Source: Ilumatobacter sp.
Lineage (GTDB): Bacteria > Actinomycetota > Acidimicrobiia > Acidimicrobiales > Ilumatobacteraceae
Reading direction: 5' to 3'
Assembly: GCA_020439405.1 (NCBI GenBank)
Contig: JAGQSS010000005.1
Span: forward strand, 1-46,223
DNA length: 46,223 bases
Part shown: positions 7,649 through 16,636 of the stretch, one piece after another
Layout of the letters: every line of letters starts with the position of its first letter
Position numbering within the stretch: the stretch's first letter is position 1
Position numbers and translations under genes: made by a program
The notes under the pieces: generated by a model
What the model was told of the DNA's origin: nothing
Database searches by the model: none
Seen by the model: the letters and a program-made list of their open reading frames with translations, nothing else

Positions 7649-10502
7649 CCCGGTACGAGAACTCGTAGACGCCGGCGGGGAGCCGGTAGCGGTCGAGCAC
7701 GTCGGGTCCACAACTGGCGGTGCCCAGTCCCCGGTGCGCCGCGTCGACATGGACGACGACCCGCTCGGGCGGCTCGAGGTCGAACGCACTGGCGCCGGCG
7801 TACAACTCCCCGGCGTCGTAGCCGACCGCCGACACGTGGAGCGTGGCGTCGACGGCCGCGATGCGGACCGTGCGGTCGGTCGTCGCGTCGGTGATCTCGA
7901 ACCACCGGCAATCGGTGCGCAGTCCGAACTCCTGTGGAACCAGATACGGCAGCAGGTCGATGCCGCGCTCCCACACACCGAGCATCGCACCGCGATTGCG
8001 GTCGGGGTAGTTCTCGCCGGGCCCGCGGCCGAACCAGCGCAGTCGGTCGAACGCAAGCGGGAGCTCGAACGCGATGCCCACACGTGGCAGATCACCCAGT
8101 TCGGTCGGCACGTCGACGACGTGCCGGTACGTGCTGCCGGTGGCGTCGTGCTCGACGGTGACCGTGTGACCGACGAGTTGTTCGGGAGCGGTGAGATCGA
8201 CGCCGGTGTCCTGCCAAGCGGCGAGTGCCTGACCGCCGACGCGCAGACGGCGGGCCAGGTCGGGCATCAGTTTGAAGCCGTCGTTGTCGACCGGCCCGCG
8301 GAACAGCGACAGCGTCGGTGTCACGAGTTCTCCCGGCGGTTGCGATCCGGGTCGAGACGGCACCACGGGCTCGGTGTCGACGACGATTTCGTCCCACGCG
8401 ACGAGGTGTCCGGCGGCGGCGAACCAGGTGTCGCCCGCCGTCGTCCATTCGATACGGACCGAGACGGCGCCGGTCGGCAGCGCCGGCAGAGCGACCTCGA
8501 CGGCGCTGTGCGGTGCGATCGCCGGGACCTTCCATCGGCGGCGCGCGAGCTCGCCGTCGATGCCGACGGCCACGACGGACGCGCGTAGGTCGCGCAGGTC
8601 GGCGAACGACCGGCGGTTCTCGACCCGGACGGTTCCCGACGACGCGACCGTCCCGGAGTCGCCGGTGACCGTGACCGGTCGGTAGACCCACGCCAGCTCG
8701 ACGGCGGCCGGGTGCGGGTCGAGGTCGGCCGACATCAGGCCGTCGGCGACGAAATTGCCGTCGTGCGGGACGTCGCCGAACTGTCCGCCGTACGCCAGAC
8801 GGGTCGAACCGTCCGGCAGCCGCTGGCGGAGGCCGTGGTCCTTCCACTCCCAGAGGAAGCCGCCCTGGAGCCCGTCGGTCGCCACGATGACGTCCCAGTA
8901 ATCGGCCAGCGAGCCGTTGCTGTTGCCCATCGCGTGGCTGTACTCGCACATGATCAGTGGACGATCGCCGACGCCGCGCTCGCCGTAGCTGCGGATCTCG
9001 TCGATGGTCGGGTACATCGGACACACCAGGTCGGTCGCCGCTCGGCCACCGTCGTCCCAGCCCTCGATGCGGACCGCGTCTTCGTAGTGGAGGGGGCGCG
9101 TCGTGTCGGCCCGGCGGATCCAGCCGGCGAGCGCGTCGTGGTTGACGCCGTAGCCGCTCTCGTTGCCGAGGCTCCAGATGATCACCGACGGGTGGTTGCG
9201 ATCGCGCTGCACCATGCGGGCGCCGCGTTCGACCCACGCCTGCCGGTACCGGGGGTCCTCACAGAGGGACCGGTTGTAGCCGTGGGATTCGATGTTCGAC
9301 TCGTCGACGACGTAGAAGCCGAGCTCGTCGCACAGGTCGTAGAACTCGTCTCGGTTCGGGTAGTGCGAGGTTCTGATCGCCGAGATGTTGAGGCGGCGCA
9401 TGGCGACGAGATCGTCACGGATGTCGTCGACCGTGACCGCCTTGCCGCGGTCGGGGTGGTGGTCGTGGCGGTTCACACCGAAGATCCAGACCGGCTGACC
9501 GTTCACCAACAGCTGGCGATCCCGGGTCTCGACCGTGCGGAGCCCGACGAGGCACGATTCGACGTGGCGGCTCCGGCCGCGTCGGTCGAGCAGCTCGACG
9601 CGGACCTCGTACCGGTCGGGCCGCTCGGCGCTCCACGGCTCGGCCTTCTTCACGGCGAACTCGGCGGCGACCGAGAAGCCGGCGAATCGGTAGGGGCGGG
9701 CGTGCTCGTGCGGCACGTCACCGCTGATCGGCGACCCCACCGGCCGGCCGTTCGGATCGACGAGGGTGGTTCGGACGGTCCAGCCTGCTTCGGGCGCACC
9801 GCCGAACGACACGAACGCGTCGACCGACACGGTGCCCGAGCCGGTGGCGGCGTCGTAGGCCGTCCTGATCGGAATGTCGGCAAGGTGCGTCGGAGGGCGC
9901 GACTCGATCCAGACCGGGCGGTGGAGACCGCCCATCCACCAGTGGTCCTGATCTTCGATGTAGCTGTGGGCGCTCCACTTGACGACCGCGATCGCCAGCT
10001 CGTTGGTGCCCGGCCGCAGGTGCGACGTCACGTCGTACTCGCTCGGGAGCCGACTGTCGGTGCCGTAGCCGACGAACGCGCCGTTGACGTAGACCGCGTG
10101 CACGCTCTCGGCCCCCTCGACGCCGAGCACGACTCGGCCCGCAGTCCACGACGTCGGCACCTCGAACGACCGGCGGTACACCGCAGTCGGGTTGCGGTCG
10201 GGCAACTCGGGCGGTGGGCCATCGAACGGCATCTGGACGTTGGTGTAGTGCGGCAGATCGTCGAAGCCGCCGAGTTCCTGCATCGTCCAGTTCCCGGGCA
10301 CGGCGACGTCGACGGCGCGTCGACGGCTACCGGTGATCGCCGACGCCGGGACCAGACCGGGTGACTCGAACATCTCGACCCGGAATGTCCCGTCGAGCGA
10401 ACGCCGGCGGAACCCGCGCAGCGGGGTGTGGGCCGGCAGCCGCCCGATCTGGACGACGGTCGGGTCGGCCCACGGGGCGAACGGTCCGATCACGGGCAAC
10501 AT
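7632..10502 (-). CDS. lacZ: Beta-galactosidase, glycoside hydrolase family 2
   Basis: A 956 aa GH2 enzyme that cleaves beta-galactosides such as lactose. Order: sugar-binding jelly-roll domain (about 40-210, with WTMQELGGFDDLPHYTN), immunoglobulin-like domain, TIM barrel, then the C-terminal small-chain domain from about 690 that is typical of full-length LacZ. The acid/base Glu448 lies in WSLGNES and the nucleophile Glu520 in LIMCEYSHAMGNS. The ATG at 10502 is chosen because GGGAGGAGG precedes it and the earlier open frame is Arg-rich shadow. No signal peptide is seen. It overlaps the end of galK by 17 bases and is divergent from the alpha-galactosidase gene. Confidence 0.95.
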   Translation of the reverse strand: MLPVIGPFAPWADPTVVQIGRLPAHTPLRGFRRRSLDGTFRVEMFESPGLVPASAITGSRRRAVDVAVPGNWTMQELGGFDDLPHYTNVQMPFDGPPPELPDRNPTAVYRRSFEVPTSWTAGRVVLGVEGAESVHAVYVNGAFVGYGTDSRLPSEYDVTSHLRPGTNELAIAVVKWSAHSYIEDQDHWWMGGLHRPVWIESRPPTHLADIPIRTAYDAATGSGTVSVDAFVSFGGAPEAGWTVRTTLVDPNGRPVGSPISGDVPHEHARPYRFAGFSVAAEFAVKKAEPWSAERPDRYEVRVELLDRRGRSRHVESCLVGLRTVETRDRQLLVNGQPVWIFGVNRHDHHPDRGKAVTVDDIRDDLVAMRRLNISAIRTSHYPNRDEFYDLCDELGFYVVDESNIESHGYNRSLCEDPRYRQAWVERGARMVQRDRNHPSVIIWSLGNESGYGVNHDALAGWIRRADTTRPLHYEDAVRIEGWDDGGRAATDLVCPMYPTIDEIRSYGERGVGDRPLIMCEYSHAMGNSNGSLADYWDVIVATDGLQGGFLWEWKDHGLRQRLPDGSTRLAYGGQFGDVPHDGNFVADGLMSADLDPHPAAVELAWVYRPVTVTGDSGTVASSGTVRVENRRSFADLRDLRASVVAVGIDGELARRRWKVPAIAPHSAVEVALPALPTGAVSVRIEWTTAGDTWFAAAGHLVAWDEIVVDTEPVVPSRPGSQPPGELVTPTLSLFRGPVDNDGFKLMPDLARRLRVGGQALAAWQDTGVDLTAPEQLVGHTVTVEHDATGSTYRHVVDVPTELGDLPRVGIAFELPLAFDRLRWFGRGPGENYPDRNRGAMLGVWERGIDLLPYLVPQEFGLRTDCRWFEITDATTDRTVRIAAVDATLHVSAVGYDAGELYAGASAFDLEPPERVVVHVDAAHRGLGTASCGPDVLDRYRLPAGVYEFSYRVSLIA

Positions 10503-10523
10503 GGCGGCATCCTCCTCCCGTCG

Positions 10524-10555
10524 ACGGTACTGCGGGAGCCCGCGTCGGGCAGACT
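10524..10555. promoter_or_regulatory. Divergent -10 boxes between the beta- and alpha-galactosidase genes
   Basis: TACCGT on the minus strand (10524-10529) precedes the GGGAGGAGG ribosome site and ATG of the GH2 gene. CAGACT on the plus strand (10550-10555) lies 6 bases before the GTG of the GH36 gene. The same CAGACT-N6-start layout recurs at 18315 and 27369. The 59-base gap holds no other obvious operator. Confidence 0.4.
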
Positions 10556-10561
10556 GGCGCC

Positions 10562-12655
10562 GTGATCCACCTGCGCGGCAGCGGGCTCGACGTCGTGGTC
10601 GATCTGGCGCACGGCACGCCGACGATCGTCCACTGGGGCGCACCGGTCGACGATCCTGACGCGGTCGTCGCGATGCTCGAACGGACCCTCGTCCACGGCT
10701 CGCCCGACCTGATCGCGCCGGTCTCGGTCGTGCCCGAGCACGCAGGCGGCTTCGCGGGCCGACCCGGCCTCCTCGGTCGTCGTCGCCGCGGCAGGCGCTG
10801 GACACCACGGTTCGAACGGGTCGACCACCACGTCGACGGGAGCCGTCTGGTCGCCGTCGCCGACGACCCCGTCGCCGGCTTGCGACTGACCACGACGATC
10901 GACGTCGCCGACTGCCTGGTGATCGCGATCGAGTTGACCAACACCAGCGCGACCGACCGGTACCTCCTCGACGGTCTCACCGTCACCCTGCCCGTCGCCG
11001 AACACCTCGACGAACTGCTGACCTTCACCGGCCGCTGGACACGCGAGTTCCATCCGGAACGTGCGCCTTGGCCGCACGGCGCCGTGACGGCGGAGAACCG
11101 GCGGGGTCGGACGTCGCACGAGACGCCGTCGCTGCTGTTCGCCGGTCGCGCCGGATTCGGCGAGTGGCACGGTGAGGTGATCGGGGCTCACCTGGCGTGG
11201 AGCGGCAACCACTCGTGGCTGGCCGACCGGCTCGCCGACGGTCGGCGCTACCTCCAACTCGGCGAGCTGTTCCACCCGGGCGAGTGCTCGCTCGAGCCGG
11301 GCGAGTCGTACCGGACACCCGAAGTCGTGGCGGTGTGGTCGGCCGACGGGCTGACCGCGGCGACCCAGCGGTTCCATCGCCGCCTACGCGCACGACCGGA
11401 ACACCCCGCCTCGCCGCGTCCGGTGTTGGTCAACACGTGGGAGGCGGTGTACTTCGACCACGATCTCGACACCTTGCGCGACCTCGCCGACCGAGCCGCA
11501 CGGGTGGGTGCCGAACGATTCGTCCTCGACGACGGGTGGTTCGGGTCGCGTCGCGACGACACGTCGGGGCTCGGCGACTGGATCGTCTCGCCCGACGCCC
11601 ACCCGGACGGGCTCGCTCCGCTGATCGAGCACGTCACCGGCCTCGGCATGGAGTTCGGCATCTGGGTCGAACCCGAGATGGTCAATCCGGACAGCGATCT
11701 GTTCCGCGCCCATCCCGACTGGGTGCTGACGACCGACGGCTACGAGCCGCCGCTCGGCCGGAACCAGCTCGTCCTCGACCTGGCACGCGACGACGCGTTC
11801 GATCACGTCCTCCGGCAGCTCGATGCGCTGTTGCGCGACCACGACATCGCGTTCGTGAAGTGGGACATGAACCGCGACCACATCGGGGGCAGCGGTGCCG
11901 ACGGAGCAGCCGGCACCCACGCGCAGACCCTCGCCGTGTACCGACTGCTCGACGAACTGCGGCGTCGTCACCCCGACGTGGAGATCGAGTCGTGCAGTTC
12001 GGGCGGGGCGCGGATCGACCACGAGATCCTCCGTCGCACCGACCGGGTCTGGACGAGCGACTGCAACGACGCGCTCGAACGCCAGACGATCCAGCGGGGC
12101 GCGTCGATGCTGATCCCGCCGGAGCTGATGGGTGCCCACATCGGGCCACCGCGTGCCCACACGACGGGACGGCGTCACGGTCTCGCGTTCCGCTCGGCCA
12201 CCGCGCTGTTCGGGCACCTCGGCATCGAGTGGGACCTTCGATCGCTCGACGACGCCGAACTCGACGCGATCGCCGAGGTCGTCGCGCTGCACCGGCGTCT
12301 CCGTCCGCTCCTGCACGGTGGTGACGTCGTGCGGTTCGACACCGAGCCGGCGTTCGTCGCGCACGGCGTCTACGCGACCGACCGCTCCGAGGGCATCGTC
12401 TCGTTCGCCCGCGTCGCGACCTCACCGGGTCTGACACCGCCCCCGCTCCGCCTCCCTGGTCTCGACCCCGAACGGCACTACCGCGTCGAGCACGTAGCGC
12501 TCCCGAGGGAGCGTCCCGGCCCGAACCGAACCGCCCCGGCCTGGTGGTCCGACGGCCTCACGGCCACCGGCCGAGACCTGGCGACCGTCGGCCTCCAACT
12601 CCCCGCACTCCATCCGGAGTCGGCCGTCCTCCTGCACCTCCAGCGAGTCGACTGA
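10562..12655 (+). CDS. Alpha-galactosidase, glycoside hydrolase family 36
   Basis: A 697 aa retaining alpha-galactosidase that removes terminal alpha-galactose from raffinose, stachyose or melibiose. After an N-terminal beta-supersandwich domain, the barrel carries LDDGWFG, GIWVEPEMVNPDS, the nucleophile motif KWDMNRD (Asp435), ESCSSGG and the acid/base motif TSDCND (Asp500), which together define GH36 group I enzymes. The GTG at 10562 is used because the preceding in-frame region is antisense to the GH2 gene. No signal peptide is present, so the enzyme is intracellular. With GH32, GH2 and galK it forms a galactoside utilisation cluster. Confidence 0.95.
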   Translation: MIHLRGSGLDVVVDLAHGTPTIVHWGAPVDDPDAVVAMLERTLVHGSPDLIAPVSVVPEHAGGFAGRPGLLGRRRRGRRWTPRFERVDHHVDGSRLVAVADDPVAGLRLTTTIDVADCLVIAIELTNTSATDRYLLDGLTVTLPVAEHLDELLTFTGRWTREFHPERAPWPHGAVTAENRRGRTSHETPSLLFAGRAGFGEWHGEVIGAHLAWSGNHSWLADRLADGRRYLQLGELFHPGECSLEPGESYRTPEVVAVWSADGLTAATQRFHRRLRARPEHPASPRPVLVNTWEAVYFDHDLDTLRDLADRAARVGAERFVLDDGWFGSRRDDTSGLGDWIVSPDAHPDGLAPLIEHVTGLGMEFGIWVEPEMVNPDSDLFRAHPDWVLTTDGYEPPLGRNQLVLDLARDDAFDHVLRQLDALLRDHDIAFVKWDMNRDHIGGSGADGAAGTHAQTLAVYRLLDELRRRHPDVEIESCSSGGARIDHEILRRTDRVWTSDCNDALERQTIQRGASMLIPPELMGAHIGPPRAHTTGRRHGLAFRSATALFGHLGIEWDLRSLDDAELDAIAEVVALHRRLRPLLHGGDVVRFDTEPAFVAHGVYATDRSEGIVSFARVATSPGLTPPPLRLPGLDPERHYRVEHVALPRERPGPNRTAPAWWSDGLTATGRDLATVGLQLPALHPESAVLLHLQRVD

Positions 12656-12694
12656 CGCGCCGACCGAGGAGAACTCACCCTCGACGTCGGCGTG

Positions 12695-12723
12695 CCAGAA
12701 GGTGCCTGACCCCATCTGGTCAG
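12695..12723. terminator. Possible hairpin between convergent genes
   Basis: Between the stop of the alpha-galactosidase and the stop of the acylase, CTGACC (12706-12711) and GGTCAG (12718-12723) can pair around a 6-base loop. An alternative CCAGA/TCTGG pairing (12695-12699 with 12715-12719) overlaps it. There is no T-tract, and the right arm runs into the acylase stop codon. It is a weak candidate for a bidirectional terminator. The rest of this 64-base gap shows nothing. Confidence 0.3.
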
Positions 12724-15326
12724 CGCGGGGCGAACTCGATGACTTGTTGGAAGGTGGGGCGGTTGGTGGCGCGGAAGTCGTCGGGGATGAGGCCGGGGGT
12801 GAACGTCGACCGGCGACCCTCCACCAGCCAGGTGCTCGTGTCGGGGCCGTACTCGGCGGCGAGCTCGTCGGCGACCGCCGCCACCGCTCCCCACAGCGCG
12901 TCGCGGCAGGCATCGAGATCGCCCGCACCGCAGTACTGCACCTCGAAGGGTCCCTCGACGTCCTGGCCGAGCAGGTTCCGGAGATCCTTGTCGACGATGC
13001 TCGGGCCGCCGATCCCGCGGAACTGGACGTCGTCGGCGTACACCTGACCGAGCACGGGGTCGAGTGCCGCCCGGTACAGCGGCGACAGCAACGCCGGGTA
13101 GATCGTCGCTCCCGGCTGGTCGTAGTCGCCGTCGTCGTCGGCGTCGAGCAGCGGCGCGTCGTCGGCGACCCACTCGTCGAGGATCTCCTTCACCTCGGCC
13201 GCGAGTTCGGTCGGTGCTTCGCCGCCGGCGAGCACCTCGCTCACCACGGGCCACAGGGTCGAACTCTCGTCCTCGGTCGCCGAGCGATTCATGATGCTGA
13301 CGACCCCGGCGAGATCGACCTCGTCCGGCCACTGGTCGAACGCCTCGACACGGTGCACCGACCCGTAGAGGTTGTTGTCGCCGTGCATGAAACCGGGCGC
13401 CGACTGGTTGTTCCAGTTGAGCAGCCGAGACGACGGATGGCTCACGGCGTGGGGGTGCTCGTCGAGTTCGAGGTAGCCCTGCCACTCGTAGTTGCCGGTG
13501 CCGAGGGTCGGCAGCCGCCGGTCGAGGCCCTCGGCGCGCACCGGCAGGTAGCCCGATGCGAAGTAGGCGTTCGTCTCCCGGTTGGCGTACCCCCAGTTGA
13601 AGGTGAAACCGAAGCGGTTCGCGACCTCGAAGAAGTCCTCGGGTGTCGCCGCATCGCCTTGTGTCATGCCCTTGAGGGCGGCCAGGTTCAGCCCGTCACG
13701 GCCGAACGTCGATCGCTTGCTGGTGAGTGCGACCGGCAGTCCGTCGACGGTCGCCGTGCCGATCACCGGCCCGTGCACCGACACCGGATAGCGCAACGCG
13801 ACGTCGCCGAGCGTGCCGGCGTCGAACTCCTCGAACGCGATGCAGTCGCCGTCGAACTCGTAGTGGCCCGACGTGCGCGTCGGCGTGCTGCCGTCGGGTT
13901 CGCAGAGCACCTCGACATACACGTCGCGGACGTCCTGCCCGGCGGACGTGAGACTCCACGCGTAGTCGGCGGTGCGGCCGATCAGCATGTACATCGACAG
14001 CCCGGGGACCGCTGCGCCCTGGGCCTCGTAGTCGGGACCGACGAGGTGGATCTGCTGGACGATCTCGGGGTAGTAGTAGCCGAGCTGCGGACCCATCACG
14101 GCGAGCGTCGTGTCGTTCACGGATGCGCTGGGTGCCACCGTGAGCCAGTTCGAGGCGGTGCGCGTGATCGGCCCGTCGGTGGCCGGGTACACGAACGACG
14201 CGCCCTGGATCACGGGCACCGAATCGGCAGCGGGTTCGCGCGGATCGAACGAGATCATCGACCCCTCGTCGAGCACGATCGAGCCCGTGACGTCACCGCC
14301 GGTGTAGGTGCCGTAGTCGAAGCGTTCCTCGAGCGTCGTCGGGGCCTCGGGGTCGTCGGTCTGGAGCAGGTCGTTCCACACGGCCGTCCCCTCCTCGAAC
14401 CCGAGTCGGTTGCGCAGTGCGGCGAGGAACTCGGCGTTGGCCGCCTCGCCGCCACCGCCGGCACCGAAGATCGACCCGATGAACGCGGTCACCGCGATGA
14501 CGTCGTTGACGGTGGCGGGCGGCTTGTCGAGATCGTTCGCCGCCCAGTAGGCGTTCATCCCGTCGGCGTACGCCTGCGCCTCGGCGATGATCTCCGCTCC
14601 CTCGGCGCCGTACGTGTCGATGATCAGCTGGACCTGGTCGGTGACGAGCTGCTCTGCCGCCTCACTCGGCACGAACACCTGACCACTCGTGACGAGTGAG
14701 AAGGCGTCGATACCCGGGACGTCGGCGAGCGCGACGCGGGCGGCACCGCGGCCGAGGTCGATCAGCAGGGCCCGGTCGCGCGCGGCGACCCATCCGGCAC
14801 CGAACGCCACGTCGTCGTTCGTCTCGCCGGTGATGTGCGGGATGCCGTACTCGTCGTAGACGATCGTGAGCCCGTCGCGACCGGTCTCCTCGACGGTCGT
14901 CTCGCCGATCGGGGCGAAGTCGGCCGGAAGGTAGAACGACTCGATGTCGGCGTCGGTGACGTCGCCCCGCAGTGGGGTCAGCCCGTCGTAGAGGGCGAGC
15001 TGATCGAGCGAGTCGTCGTTGGTCGGCAGCCCGCCGTAGTTGCCGGGCGGGAGGATGTAATAGGCGCGATCGTCGGTGACCGCCGGTGCGGGCGGTTCGG
15101 TGGTCGGCGCGGTCTCGGCCGTCGTCGGCGGTGTGGCGTCGGTCGTCGGTGCGGTCGTGTCACCCGTCGTGTCGTCGGACGACTCCGCGTCCGTCGTCGA
15201 GACGGTGTCGTCGCCCGACGTGACCGTGGTCGACGACGACTCGTCGTCGCCCGAGCAGGCAGCCACGACCAGCGAGCCGGCAAGCAGCATCGCGATCGAG
15301 CGCGAGGTGCGCGTCGAGTTCTTCAT
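12720..15326 (-). CDS. Penicillin-acylase family (peptidase S45) lipoprotein
   Basis: An 868 aa secreted Ntn-hydrolase of the penicillin/acyl-homoserine-lactone acylase family, which cleaves amide bonds to release acyl groups. Residues 1-24 form a lipoprotein signal peptide ending in VVAAC (lipidated Cys24). Residues 25-85 are a Ser/Thr/Asp-rich tether. The alpha chain contains DEYGIPHITGETNDDVAFGAGW. The probable autocleavage site and new N-terminal nucleophile is Ser392 in RTASNWLT, giving a beta chain of about 477 residues. The ATG at 15326 has a purine-rich GGGGGAGGG sequence upstream. The substrate could be an N-acyl-homoserine lactone, a beta-lactam or a cyclic lipopeptide, and sequence alone does not decide. 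Confidence 0.88.
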   Translation of the reverse strand: MKNSTRTSRSIAMLLAGSLVVAACSGDDESSSTTVTSGDDTVSTTDAESSDDTTGDTTAPTTDATPPTTAETAPTTEPPAPAVTDDRAYYILPPGNYGGLPTNDDSLDQLALYDGLTPLRGDVTDADIESFYLPADFAPIGETTVEETGRDGLTIVYDEYGIPHITGETNDDVAFGAGWVAARDRALLIDLGRGAARVALADVPGIDAFSLVTSGQVFVPSEAAEQLVTDQVQLIIDTYGAEGAEIIAEAQAYADGMNAYWAANDLDKPPATVNDVIAVTAFIGSIFGAGGGGEAANAEFLAALRNRLGFEEGTAVWNDLLQTDDPEAPTTLEERFDYGTYTGGDVTGSIVLDEGSMISFDPREPAADSVPVIQGASFVYPATDGPITRTASNWLTVAPSASVNDTTLAVMGPQLGYYYPEIVQQIHLVGPDYEAQGAAVPGLSMYMLIGRTADYAWSLTSAGQDVRDVYVEVLCEPDGSTPTRTSGHYEFDGDCIAFEEFDAGTLGDVALRYPVSVHGPVIGTATVDGLPVALTSKRSTFGRDGLNLAALKGMTQGDAATPEDFFEVANRFGFTFNWGYANRETNAYFASGYLPVRAEGLDRRLPTLGTGNYEWQGYLELDEHPHAVSHPSSRLLNWNNQSAPGFMHGDNNLYGSVHRVEAFDQWPDEVDLAGVVSIMNRSATEDESSTLWPVVSEVLAGGEAPTELAAEVKEILDEWVADDAPLLDADDDGDYDQPGATIYPALLSPLYRAALDPVLGQVYADDVQFRGIGGPSIVDKDLRNLLGQDVEGPFEVQYCGAGDLDACRDALWGAVAAVADELAAEYGPDTSTWLVEGRRSTFTPGLIPDDFRATNRPTFQQVIEFAPR

Positions 15327-15364
15327 CCGGATTCCCTCCCCCGGCCCCCTGCCGGTCGGCCCCG

Positions 15365-15370
15365 AACCTA
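15365..15370 (-). promoter_or_regulatory. Predicted -10 box (TAGGTT) for the acylase gene
   Basis: TAGGTT on the minus strand fits TAnnnT and would start a transcript with a leader of roughly 30 bases that includes the GGGGGAGGG ribosome site before the ATG at 15326. The remaining 64 bases up to the acyl-CoA dehydrogenase stop show nothing else. Confidence 0.35.
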
Positions 15371-15434
15371 CGCCTCGCCCCACGGCCCTGCACAGTCGGT
15401 CGCGGCGGACCCACGACCGGAGAGCCCGAGACGG

Positions 15435-16598
15435 TCAGTAGCTCCGGGGCAGGCGCAGCACGTTCTGAGCGAGATAGTTGAGCGTCATCTCCTGGCTGAC
15501 CGGCGCGATGCGCATCAGCCGGGCTTCGCGCCAGTACCGCTCGACGTGGTACTCGCTCGCGTACCCGACGCCGCCGTGGGTCTGCACCGCACGGTCGGCG
15601 GCGAGATAGCCGGCCTCTGCGGCGAGGTATTTCGCCGTGTTCGCTGCCTCGCCACAGGGGAGGCCGTGGTCGTAGCGCCACGCCGCCAGCTGCACCATCT
15701 GCCACGCCGCCTGGAGCCGGGCATAGGCATCCGCCAGCGGGTGGGCGATCGCCTGGTTCGCCCCGATCGGGCGATCGAACACCTCACGATCGGTCGCGTA
15801 CCCGACCGCCCGGCGCAGCGCCGCCTCACCGATCCCGATCGCTTCGGCGGCGATGAGGATCCGTTCCGGGTTGAGGCCGGACAGGATGTGATGGAAACCG
15901 CGGCCTTCCTCGCCGACCATGCGCCAGTCGTCGACGGGCAGGTCGTCGTAGAAGGTCTCGCAACTCGCGACGGCGTTGCGGCCGAGCTTGGCGATCGGAC
16001 GCTTCTCGACGTGGTCGGGGTCGAGGTCGGCTAGGAAGAGGGTGAGGCCGCCGAACCGGTCGTCGGGGTCGTCACCGGTGCGGACCAGGATCAGCACCAC
16101 CTCGGCCTCGAGCGCCTTCGTGGTCCAGATCTTCTGGCCGGAGATCCGCCACGACCCGTCGTCGACACGGGTCGCACGCGTCGCGATCTGCGAGGTGTCG
16201 GTGCCGGCGTTCGGCTCGGTCACCCCGAACGCGACGTGCAGATCACCGGCGGCCGCCCGCGGGAGGAACGTCTCCTTCAGTCGGCCGTTGCCGAACTTCA
16301 CGACCGGTTCGAGACCGAACACCGTGAGGTGGAGCGCGCTGCACCCGTTCATCGCGGCGCCCGACTTGGCGACCTCGCGCATCAAGATCGCCGCCTCGGT
16401 GATGCCGCGTCCCCCGCCGCCGTACGCCTCGGGGAGTGCGAGGCCGACCCAGCCGTCGGCGGCCATCGCTCCGTAGAACTCCCACGGGAAACGGTGCTCA
16501 TCGTCGCACGCCGCCCAGTAGGCGTCGTCGAAGTCGGCGCACCGCGCGGCGATCGCGTCGGCGATCAGTTCGTGGTCGGGGTCGGGCGCGAAGTCCAC
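15435..16598 (-). CDS. Acyl-CoA dehydrogenase
   Basis: A 387 aa FAD-dependent enzyme that introduces the alpha,beta double bond in an acyl-CoA ester. The N-terminal helical domain, the middle beta-domain (FGVTEPNAGTDTSQI at 124-138, WRISGQKIWTT at 150-160) and the C-terminal four-helix domain with DREVFDRPIG and QTHGGVGY are all present at family length. The C-terminal position that usually supplies the catalytic Glu reads RIAPVSQEM. Glu245 in SGLNPERI instead matches the helix position used by isovaleryl-CoA dehydrogenase, so a branched-chain substrate is possible. The start is the GTG at 16598, with TACCGT exactly 7 bases upstream. The downstream neighbour in the same direction is the acylase gene. 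Confidence 0.92.
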   Translation of the reverse strand: MDFAPDPDHELIADAIAARCADFDDAYWAACDDEHRFPWEFYGAMAADGWVGLALPEAYGGGGRGITEAAILMREVAKSGAAMNGCSALHLTVFGLEPVVKFGNGRLKETFLPRAAAGDLHVAFGVTEPNAGTDTSQIATRATRVDDGSWRISGQKIWTTKALEAEVVLILVRTGDDPDDRFGGLTLFLADLDPDHVEKRPIAKLGRNAVASCETFYDDLPVDDWRMVGEEGRGFHHILSGLNPERILIAAEAIGIGEAALRRAVGYATDREVFDRPIGANQAIAHPLADAYARLQAAWQMVQLAAWRYDHGLPCGEAANTAKYLAAEAGYLAADRAVQTHGGVGYASEYHVERYWREARLMRIAPVSQEMTLNYLAQNVLRLPRSY

Positions 16599-16605
16599 CG
16601 GATCG

Positions 16606-16611
16606 ACGGTA
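16606..16611 (-). promoter_or_regulatory. Predicted -10 box (TACCGT), leaderless acyl-CoA dehydrogenase start
   Basis: TACCGT on the minus strand lies exactly 7 bases before the GTG at 16598 and there is no Shine-Dalgarno sequence between them. This placement supports the chosen start and a transcript that begins at or next to the start codon. Confidence 0.45.
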
Positions 16612-16636
16612 CCCGCCGACCGTGCGACGGCTCCGA

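Noticed and set aside
8712-10364. Plus-strand open frame of 550 codons opposite the beta-galactosidase
   Set aside because: Shadow of a gene with complete GH2 active-site motifs; no recognisable domain and no ribosome site.
10503-10808. N-terminal extension of the beta-galactosidase by 102 codons
   Set aside because: The extra part is Arg-rich, antisense to the alpha-galactosidase start and lies upstream of the GGGAGGAGG site that fits the ATG at 10502.
12702-14699. Plus-strand open frame of 665 codons opposite the acylase gene
   Set aside because: The opposite strand has the lipobox, family motifs and catalytic Ser; this frame has only low-complexity Arg/Val/Gly-rich sequence.
15025-15260. 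Ser/Thr/Asp coding repeat as a tandem DNA repeat
   Set aside because: It encodes the disordered tether after the lipobox of the acylase; the DNA is low-complexity but has no regular repeat unit.
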